Source of the DNA: Yarrowia lipolytica
Lineage: Eukaryota > Ascomycota > Dipodascomycetes > Dipodascales
DNA: 64,000 nucleotides
Direction: 5' to 3'
Assembly (NCBI RefSeq): GCF_001761485.1
Contig: NC_090775.1
Location: 1,054,001-1,118,000 of the forward strand
Under the pieces are notes generated by a model. That model was not told where the DNA came from. It saw only the letters and a program-made list of their open reading frames with translations, and searched no databases. How positions within the stretch are numbered: the stretch's first letter is position 1; each line of letters begins with the position of its first letter. Positions 55,365-64,000 of this stretch are shown here, piece by piece. The translations under genes were made by a program, and so were the position numbers.

Positions 55365-58300
55365 TGTGTAAGTGTGTGGGTGTGTGTGTTTCTGTGTAAA
55401 AGTTCGGATTCAGCCTGATGCACGATATCGATTTTTTCTCATATCAGAACTCTAATTTTACTAAGCCTGTACGGGTGCAGTGGGGTATTGCAGTAGAGAA
55501 GAGAGGACGGTCCATGAGGATCGTGTGCAAAGGAATGAAGTTATGTCCAATCCATTCTGTTGTTTCTTAAGCCTTTAAATTTAACTGAATATATTTGAAT
55601 TTCTTTAGTATTTTTCACAAAATAACGACTATATGATGGCTTCTATATCCGTCTATATCCGGGCTTGGATATCCTTCAGAAATGATTACGATACAAGTAA
55701 AACGAGAAGCTCCCATATAGGTTCAAATGAACACGAAAAGTTAGACCACGTCTGCTGGTCTTCAGAGAGTGGTGCATGAGTAGGTATTCTGCGACTAAGT
55801 GCTGTTTGTAGTATCGTATGTATATCTATACAGTCAAGTAATTGGTGAAGATATCAATACAATGGATGTTACTGTACTTCTTCTCAAAACGTAGATATAC
55901 GTACTTTCTTCAAGTGTATCCCAGTGAATAGTTACAGTACCGTCAGTACTGAAGCTCCCAAACCCGTGGTTGATCTATGTCGGAGTACCAACTCGTGTAA
56001 GAAGTTCCCAGTGATATATAGAGAGGAGTTTCCGTTGGCGTAGAGGTAGTCAGAGATCTCGCACAACTCCGAAATAGTATACCCTGAGGGATAATCACTA
56101 CAAGTACTTGTGGCTAGAGATCATGTCTCCATCCTGTTAGGCCAGGGTTCATTTGAGATAACTCCGAAGAAGGTAACAACTCTTATAAGTGAAGAAGATT
56201 TGTTGTAACTCGGTTTCTTTTGACCGATTGACCGTCAATGGCGAAACACAACCAGGACAACAGTGGATGTAGAGGGATGGCAATGTAGGACTGTGTACTT
56301 CTACGATTAGTCAATGGGAGACTTATAATGGATTCGGCAATTGGTTCCCGACTTATACAGTGTCTCCAAGATGTTCAATTGCTATATCAAGTGTTTCAGA
56401 CCTTTAAATACAGAACTCGTTACGCCGGACCCTCATTCCAATATTGAAGATCAGACGTATTATTGATTAGATATAGTTACTGAAACGAGTTACAACTCTT
56501 ATTATATAAAAAAATATAGATATAAAAAAAGGGACAATAGTAACACACACCCTTCTGTGTTTGATCATTCACCAGAAACATTATCTACAGGATGGATATC
56601 TCGTCTACCACAAGCTGGCTCCTCTCACCATTATGTGAGGAATTACCCTACCGAGTATTACCTTTTAACGTCACATCCCGCTGTGACGATTTATCAGTAT
56701 TGGAGTACATTAATGGGATATCCCAGTTTCAAAGATTCTTTTCTTTTTTTGATTCCTCTTGATCTGATTATATTTTATCCGATTTATGTTGAATTTACTC
56801 AACTTGGCTCAAAATTCGACCAAAGTGGCTATTAACCTGCGGTTCCTGATTTGCCTGATTTCCGCACTTCAGCGATGTGTTATGACGATAAAGAAAGCTT
56901 ATTCGTGCATGGTTGGTTTTTTTCTCAACCATTTTGTGCTCCTCGATCAACTCTATCAACTCTAATTTCAGCCCGACGTTGACGTCCAGAAGCAGGTATG
57001 GGGACCGCTGAAGGCACCAAAAGCCACGGGCACAGATTACGAGTACGAATCACACCCTCGTCCGACTAACGCCCTGTCCACGTTGGCTACCTCGCCCAAA
57101 AGAGCTTATTTGTGGTCGTTTTTTTTTAATTAGCAAAATTAGCCACCGTGGCACAAGAGAGTTGGAGCCAACCGTGCAGATTAACTGCGATCTAACAGCG
57201 CACTAAAAGTGCACTGAATGAGACAAACGAAAAGCACAAAAGGGAGGAAAAAGGGACACAACACAAGGCACACGTGAACAAGCAGAAGGAAGGGCAGAAA
57301 AAACAAGGAACAAGCAAAAATGAACGGTGGTGCACATCTTGGCAAAAACGAAATTGGTTGACGTTACCCTCTAAATGGAGACATACAGAGGCCTAAACGG
57401 GCTATATGAGCCCCGTGGATGTGCTCTCATCTCAATCACATGTCCACTGAGGTCATATAACGCGCCGTGAGTGGAGTGTTGTGCCGGTACGGTCCTTGTA
57501 CGGTATGATTGTTGCTCGTACTCGTATGTGTGCCGTACTAATACCGAACGCTACGTGTTTTGTTTGTATGGACTCGTACTGTCAATGTGGGGATACAACT
57601 CAGGTGACTTTTCCAAGTGATAGCTCAGCTTTTTTGTTTTTGTTTTTGGTGCGTTCTTTCACGGCTGCTATCTACAAGGTAGTGGAAATTGGTGGAGTAA
57701 TACTGGCGCGGGTACTACCGGATAGCCATCATAGTGCGAATACCCGTCAATCACAGATGTACTCGTAATACACACTCGAAAGTCCCCTTTAACCAAACCA
57801 CTCCCTATTCTCTAGACAGACAGACTGTCTACTAAAATCTACAAGAACAATATTTTCCGTGTTTCATATCTCGTCTGCCCATCTGTCTTTTCATTTTCAT
57901 TTTCTTTTTCATTTTCGGACCCTTGCTCATAACACTACTGGTAGCTAGACACCCCAACCTTAACGGAAAAGTGTGGAGACCCGAAACAGAGAGCAATGTG
58001 GTGAAAACGGGAAAACGACCATATTAGTAAGCTACCAATACCTCTTCCACGCCACGTGACCCCCATGTCCCAGTCCGTATTGTCGCATCTCGTGTTTCTA
58101 TACGCCTAAAAAGCAACACACCCTATCACGGCCAAGGTTCGGTCTATCGTAACTATGCAACCAAGTTGAGGAAGCAGGGGAAGATGTGTGCAAGTCGGCG
58201 AGACGGGATCAAAGACCGAGGAAAATGGCAGAATAAAAATTCCAAAAATCCCTCCAGAAAAACAGCGACCAGAACGTGAACATCTCATCTTCAAAACGGC

Positions 58301-60167
58301 ACCAATTCACCTATTGGCCCCCAAAATGTCCAACCCCGAACCTACCAATCTCCTTGCAGCTCATCTGATTAGTGTGTCTAAATTGTGCGTGATGTAACAC
58401 CGACAGTAACAAGACGTTTGGGCTGGTTTTGTTCCACCCCCGCCTACAGACCAAGACGAGTGGAAATATACGACGTTCTCTACTTATCAATCACGTGACA
58501 ATCCCCGCCCCTCCTCCTTACGCCAGCACTCGCGGGACATTTGGATGCTCTCCATTTTGCGGCACTTGTTGCAACGATAACCTACTCAAATAGCCTCCTA
58601 TACTTGGGCTTTTTCATCTTGCCCAAAAGCACCTTGTTTTCCTGCACCATGCAGAAGCTAAGCAACGCCCCAAAGTCAAGTGCCCGAGTGAGGAGGAGGT
58701 GGGAAAGGTACCCGTAAAGTGTTCGAAAGGAGAGGCGGGATAAACGTGTGAAATGACAAAGTTGAATTGGGGTTAAAGGCCAATAACGTGACCAGCCCCC
58801 CTAAGATGCTCGTAGCCCCACGTGCCAAAAAAGCCGTGTCCCATTCTCACTCACCCCTTACCCCACCCCAGGTTGACTTGTTCCGTGCGGCTCGGAAATT
58901 CCCGTCAGAGTTTTTGATTTCAGTTTGCCGACGGAAAAAAGGTGTGATTTGTGCGTCTGATTACCTTGCTTGAATGTAAAGTTGAAGGGGTGAAAAATAA
59001 CATGATAGGAGGGAAAAGTACGGATAGCGACCGTGTATACAAGTAGAGCAAAAAGAGCGACAAAAAACACCAACAATGAAACGAAAGAGGACACCCATCC
59101 TGTACCAGTAACGAGGCCATAATGCCCACGGCCACGTGACCCACCTCACATCATCTCAACCAACGGCTCTACACTCTGCCCGCCCCCCCTTCTTAACTCC
59201 CTCTATACTTGCCTTATTTCCGAAACCCTCGTCAACAAACCAGGAGCCCCACAGCTAAACACGGGTCACGTGACCGGATATATACTCCCGAACGGGCCCG
59301 AGGGACCCTGCTTTCGTATGCTCGTCCACATGTGTGAATATTCTGCAGACCAGCTCTTCTCATCTCATTGCTGTGTTGCAGTGTGTCTTGAAACCGGCGT
59401 GAGTCAATACCTAAACGGGCATAGATGTTGATGGGGCTTATGGGGCATAAGGCATAACCCATAGAGTTGGGAGATGAGAATGGCGGTGTCCGAACATTGT
59501 GTTTGCGGGGCAGGCAGGGACTGGGTCACGTGACCAGCCTCACGGGCCTGTCCGTTTCAGATGGTTGGTTATTAGTCCCACCTCTGCGATCCCCATTCTG
59601 TGACAGTCACTGGCTCTGCCATCTATCCACACAATAGATTAGACTCAAACATTAAAGGCTGTTGTGCTTCCGGGCAGTTGGCAGTTCGGGAGGTGTATGT
59701 GGGTTTTGCAGAGGTAATGGCGACAAGCAGGCAGCTTTGGGGCGTCATTCGAGGTCTGGGGGGAGCTTTGAACTTGTCAAATATGCCCACAGGCCGATTT
59801 ATGGGCCCCAGAAATACCCCCCACCCCGCTGCAAATCTGTACAGGGACAAAGAAGAAAGCACAAAAGAGAACAACAGCAGGCCGTTTTTGACTTTAGGCT
59901 TCTTTGTGTAACTGTAAGCTGTTTTTACGTTAACTGCAAACCCGAGACTCTATCGTGGACAATCCTCATCGTTCCTAGGCACTCTTGTTTGGCACTCTTG
60001 TTCCACCCCACATCTCGCGACCTCGAATCCAGCGTTCCCATACGCCTCTTGTGACACGCGGCCGCAACACACAAACACACACCCATCCCGCTAAACACCG
60101 CACAGCTAGCCTTCGACCACCACCACCAGCCGACACCCAGACGCAATATTAACACAACGACAACCCC
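55365..60167. other. 4.8-kb non-coding region
   Basis: This is the largest gene-free stretch. The left part (55.4-56.6 kb) is AT-rich. Around 56.97-57.13 kb a 53-codon open stretch has yeast-like codons but no start. From 57.2 to 59.6 kb there are seven CACGTG boxes. The last 100 bp are a C/A-rich leader into the gene at 60168. It may be an unusually long regulated promoter or hold non-coding RNAs; I see no known RNA family. Confidence 0.55.
57271..59532. promoter_or_regulatory. Cluster of seven CACGTG (E-box) sites
   Basis: CACGTG lies at 57271, 58053, 58492, 58819, 59133, 59267 and 59527; two of these are full GTCACGTGAC palindromes (59267, 59527). Such sites bind bHLH factors (Cbf1, Ino2/4, Tye7 type) in yeasts. 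They precede the gene at 60168. Confidence 0.55.
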
Positions 60168-62144
60168 ATGACAGCCGTGATGGATGGTGAGTACTACACG
60201 GAATACGTGGTGCAAAGAGAAGGATACAGATGGGGGTTGCATGACACAGAAGGGTCTATAGATGATGGCAACAGGCCGTCTCTTTCGCCGACAGATCACT
60301 TCCTCTAGCACCCTTCCCACACCCCCAGCACACCCGTTGTCTCCTGCTCTTCTACTAACTCAGACCCCGCCATGATTGTGGCAGAACAGACGAAACTGGC
60401 CAACGAGTACAAAACGCTGGCCAGGGCATTCGCCTCCAACCGCCAGACCCGGTTACAGGCGCAGATGAAGCTGCTTAAGCGCGGACGGCGCAACCCGCTC
60501 TTCACCCGCATCTCCAAGCAGCAGGACGAGCGCTACCACAACCAGTGCGAGCTCATTTCCAAGCGTGCCGAATACGCCGTGGCGTGCATCAAGCGGGTGT
60601 CGCAAGGCGAGCGGCGCTCGGTGTGGCTGCAGTTCCACAAGGACAAGAACGCTGCCAAAATGCGCATGATTTCCAAGCTCAACCAACAGCTGGCGCAAAT
60701 CAGACGGGAATACTGCCAGTACAACCTGGAGCAGGTCAAGGTGGGCGCTGAGGTCACCGATGCATCGCTCGTTGACGTGGCCATCACAGAGACAAAGCTG
60801 CCTGCAGTGCTGTTTGGCAAGCCCGCCCCTGCCACCCAGCAGGAGGCCTACAACGATCTGGCAACCATCCACGCCCAACACGCTCACATTGAGCACCAGG
60901 CTCAGCTGGAGCGCACCGAAGCGTCGTTCGACCAGCAGGACTTTGATCTGGTGCACTCGCTGGAGAACCTCAAATACTCGATTGAGGACGAGCGCGAGCG
61001 GGCTGAGGAAGCCTCTAAGGAGCACCAGCGAGAGGAGGCCCGCCGAGCAGAGCAGGAGAAGCGCGAACAGGAGCTGCAGCGAGAGCAGGAGATTCAGCAG
61101 CAGAAACTGCACCAACAGCAGCTCAGACGGGAGGAAGAGGCCAGGGTGGCCCAGCAGGCTGCCATGCAGCAACAGGCGGCCCAGGAGCGAGCATACGAAG
61201 AGGACCGGCGCGAGCAGCAGCAAAGGGAGATGGAGCGCCAGCGAGAGATGGACTACCGGCGACAGCACGAGCGGTCGCTCTCGGGTCAAGGTATGCCTCA
61301 ACAGCAGCAGCAAGCTCAACAAGTGCAGGCACAGCAGGTACAGGCACAGCAAGCGCATCAACAGCAGCAGCAACAGCAGCAGCAACATCAGGCCCAGCAT
61401 CAGCAGCAGCAGCAGCAGCAGCAGCAACAACCACCAATGCCCCAGCCCATGGCTGCCACTCAAGGAGCATGGACCAATGGTGGCGCTCCTGGTGCCGGAG
61501 GAAGAAGGACTCCCCAGTCGCTACACAACCAACTGCCACCCCAGATGCGCCATCCCTCGCATTCGCATTCACATTCGCATTCTCAGATTCCACCGCCACC
61601 TCCACAGACCGCTCCGGGAACGCCCGGCAGCCAGAAAATGTACTTGCCTCCGCCCTCAAGCTTCCAGCAAGCGCCTCCGCCTCCTCCTCCCCAGGGCAAC
61701 TTTTACCCGCAGTACGACAAGCCCATGCTGCCTCATCCTGGCCAGCCCCAGCAGCAACAGCCACCGCAGCAGGGTCCTCCCCCTCCCCACATGGGCCAAC
61801 AACAGCATCCAGGACATCCTCAGCATCACCCCGGTCATCCGCAACACCCCGCAGGAGGCTCGCCCCCAGGCCCGGGACAGCCACCGGGGGCATACTCGCA
61901 GCAGATGCCTCCTCAGTACTACCCTCCTCCTCCTCCTCCTCACATGGGCTACCCTCCACAGGGATACTATCCTCCACGGGAGCACCAGGGCCCTCCTCCT
62001 CCTCTTCCTCCGCATATGCGTCCCGGTCTTCCGCAGCATCAGCATCAGGTCTACTACAATGGGTCGCCTCAATTGTACCAGGTGCCGCCGCTCCAACCTC
62101 CGCAGTATGGACGACAATTGCCTCCTCCTCCTCAGTGGTATTAG
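60168..62144 (+). CDS. Gln/Pro-rich protein with possible Sds3-like domain (two exons)
   Basis: A 599-residue protein. Exon 1 (60168-60186) encodes MTAVMD plus one base. A 177-nt intron (GTGAGT donor, CTAACTCAG end) joins exon 2 at 60364, giving MTAVMDDPAMIVAEQ. Residues about 40-120 are helical with the order seen in Sds3/Dep1 proteins of Rpd3 deacetylase complexes (ISKQQDERYHNQCELISKRAEYAVACIKRV..LQFHKDKN). Coiled coil rich in Gln/Glu/Arg follows (about 190-310), then polyglutamine runs coded by mixed CAG/CAA, a His-Ser run, and a C-terminal half of Pro/Gln/His/Tyr low complexity. The CA-rich leader supports the ATG at 60168. The Sds3 link is tentative. Confidence 0.75.
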
Positions 62145-62627
62145 TGGAGATGTAGGACGGCGATCGATAATTATTTGTATTATAGCATTATTTGGTGTAT
62201 CTGTAGTTGACGGTAGTTGTACAGTAGGTTGTAAGTGTCGTACGTAGTTACTCATAATCTCAGGTAATGTCTCATTGACATTAAGATTTAATAATATAAG
62301 GCGGCTGTTTGAAACCGTCCAGACACTGTTGTTTGCACTGTTCTGGCACTTGTGACAGGTCCAAGAAGTAATGATATTATTTTGGTGACATTCATTAATG
62401 GGCCGCGAAATCATATACGAGGGTGGTATGTACAGATGGTTGAATTTTATATAAATAGGGAAGTGTGATGTGAGGCAGCATCTTGGGCTGTCAACCGCTT
62501 GTTTTTGAGTTGCTTGTACTGTAGATACTACTTGCGGTATAGTAGTTGCTGTTTCAGTAATGATTGTGGACTTGTTTTGGGACTGTTTGTAATACTGCTT
62601 TGATCACATTTGGTGTCTCTCCGAGAG
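62145..62627. other. Convergent 3' spacer
   Basis: 483 bp, AT-rich, between the converging stops of the Gln/Pro-rich gene and the gamma-tubulin-complex gene. No feature is recognised. Confidence 0.55.
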
Positions 62628-64000
62628 TCACAGTAGAGCCAGGCACGTACCCTGAATGATGGACTCCTTCCTGATTGAGGCCATTGCGTCGTCCGTGCTG
62701 TCTCCACTCTCTATATCCAGCAACAATTGCTGAATGTGACCAAACACTGATTTGTGCTTCTTTAGCCATGCCATTGTACGCGAGTGTTCTCCAAGCAGCT
62801 GTTCCAGGGTGGTCATTGTGTCCAGCCTGGTGAAATCCACCCACAGAGGTCGGCAGACATCAAAGTCTAGAAATGCAGCTACCAGATGGAGAATGTTGAG
62901 GTTGGCATGCCGTTTGGTCAATTGTTGTAGATTGGCACACTCGGCACGACTCAGCAGACACACAGACAGTTTCACCTGAAGTAGTACGGTCCACAGGTTA
63001 GAGAGGGTTTGGAGGTCCCCTTTTGATTGAATAACAGTTGGTTTCACGACCAGATGGAACTGCCTCAATGTTTCAATGATAGATATGGGTTCAGAAGACG
63101 AAACGTGAACTCTCACAGCGCTGTCCAGCTCGTAGTTGATGTATCGTTGCGATCTCCACATGGTAGAGCCTCCCATTATTTCCTGGACCATCCATTCAGC
63201 AAAGGAAGTCATGGCTGTGGAAAAGAAGCAAGAATGGGATAGAGACTCCAGAGTAGTGCTGAACACATTCTGCTTGTGCATTTCACGCACAATATGCGCC
63301 GAGATATGCTGGTACCTGTGTCGTAGCTCCACTTGGAGGTTGAGTAGCAGCTCGTCCGGACAGTCCCCCTCCAGAGCGACTTCTTTCTCGTCAGCAAGTG
63401 TGATGTTGGAGCCCAAAGCAAACATTTGAGCTTCATAGATTTGCGTCATGAGGTGGACATAGGCTTGAGATGCGGCAGCCGTTGTTTTCGGAGCTCTTTT
63501 AGCCGTCAAAATGTCACGCAATACAGCCTTGTACAGCTTGTGGAAAAGTTTCATCGTTTTGGAATCGAGGGTCCTCGATCTGGTATCGTCGAAAGCATCC
63601 AACAACAGCCCTGGGTCGGCCCTGTAGTCCATCTTGGAGCTCAGGATAGCAGAAAGAGCCAGTACCGGAGCTAGACGAGTAGAAACTGTGCTTCTAAAGT
63701 CGTTGAGAGAAACAGCCAGCCCCGATGTATCTTTATTCAGATAAGCAATTTCCACGCTGTAGAGCCATTGATGAATGTCTCTCATCAGGTCAACCAATTC
63801 TTGAACAAAACAGGACAGTTTAGGAAGGCTTGATGACTCCAGCTGAAGGGTCACGTCTCTCAACACGTCCAAAGAAGCAGAAATTTCTACAATCTGCTCC
63901 ACATGACCAGCATAATCCGGTCCAATGTTGCATTCGAGACCTTGCAACAAGAAAAGGCACTCTCTGATCAATGTTATTTGAGAGGGAGCCCATTCAGTCT
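62628..64000 (-). CDS. Gamma-tubulin complex component (Spc97/Spc98/GCP family), partial
   Basis: At least 457 codons are open from the right window edge, so the N-terminus lies outside. The visible start APSQITLIRECLFLLQG matches the onset of the GCP core. Later blocks fit the family loosely: LLQVKLSVCL where members have FLLRVKR..., then LHLVAAFLDFDVCRPLWVDFTRLDTMTTLEQLLGEHSRTMAWL near the C-terminus. GCP proteins form the gamma-tubulin ring that nucleates microtubules. Whether this is Spc97, Spc98 or a GCP4-6 type cannot be decided. The last codons follow a GTACGT after SIIQG, so an unrecognised 3' intron is possible and the true end may differ. Confidence 0.75.
   Translation of the reverse strand, partial: TEWAPSQITLIRECLFLLQGLECNIGPDYAGHVEQIVEISASLDVLRDVTLQLESSSLPKLSCFVQELVDLMRDIHQWLYSVEIAYLNKDTSGLAVSLNDFRSTVSTRLAPVLALSAILSSKMDYRADPGLLLDAFDDTRSRTLDSKTMKLFHKLYKAVLRDILTAKRAPKTTAAASQAYVHLMTQIYEAQMFALGSNITLADEKEVALEGDCPDELLLNLQVELRHRYQHISAHIVREMHKQNVFSTTLESLSHSCFFSTAMTSFAEWMVQEIMGGSTMWRSQRYINYELDSAVRVHVSSSEPISIIETLRQFHLVVKPTVIQSKGDLQTLSNLWTVLLQVKLSVCLLSRAECANLQQLTKRHANLNILHLVAAFLDFDVCRPLWVDFTRLDTMTTLEQLLGEHSRTMAWLKKHKSVFGHIQQLLLDIESGDSTDDAMASIRKESIIQGTCLALL

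Overview
The window is nuclear DNA of an ascomycete yeast, most likely Yarrowia lipolytica or a very close relative. Three things point there. The proteins are yeast-type, and almost every gene is one uninterrupted frame. The few introns are short and sit at the extreme 5' end, with GTGAGT/GTAAGT donors and a branch motif CTAAC only a few bases before the acceptor (CTAACACAG, CTAACTCAG). Start codons follow C/A-rich, G-poor leaders, and intergenic DNA is littered with short GTAC-rich words. Species is inferred from these habits; no search was possible.

Layout. 1-4.5 kb holds no convincing intact gene, only a possible decayed transporter fragment. 4.5-12 kb: a secreted Ser/Thr-rich wall protein, a Kin17 protein, an Och1-type mannosyltransferase and an amidase broken by one frameshift. 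13-26 kb is dense housekeeping: HGH1, RFC4, RCE1, COG3, an intron-bearing tRNA-Leu(AAG), POP3, proteasome alpha-7 (PRE10) and GEM1. 26-30 kb encodes a long coiled-coil protein of the Mto1/ApsB type. 30-36 kb is gene-poor: an alanine-rich GPI-type wall protein with a scrambled repeat tract and, on the minus strand near 35.3 kb, a U6 snRNA gene. 36-51 kb: MPS1 kinase, a UPF0538 protein, alpha-actinin, Fpg-type DNA glycosylase, an Aim39-like protein, PRD1 oligopeptidase, an unknown mitochondrial protein and PGI1. 52.8-55.4 kb: GPI8 and LRP1. 55.4-60.2 kb is a 4.8-kb non-coding stretch with a cluster of CACGTG boxes. It leads to a Gln/Pro-rich possible Sds3-type regulator, then a gamma-tubulin-complex protein cut by the window end.

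There is no operon logic. Some functions do meet: Mps1, the Mto1-like protein and the gamma-tubulin-complex protein all act in mitotic spindle or microtubule organisation; Gpi8 attaches the anchor that the 32-kb wall protein needs; COG3 and the Och1-type enzyme act in the Golgi; POP3 lies just downstream of a tRNA gene. I read these as coincidence unless synteny shows otherwise.

Genes found by reading splice sites or RNA sequence rather than open frames are the first exons of PRE10, GEM1, the Fpg glycosylase and the Sds3-like gene, plus the tRNA and U6. I saw no retroelement, DNA transposon, CRISPR array or viral relic. No novel multi-gene system is evident; the most notable items are the U6 gene with a B box directly behind its terminator, the 16-nt GEM1 exon, the Arg/Glu helix in Mps1, the scrambled wall-protein repeats and the frameshifted amidase.
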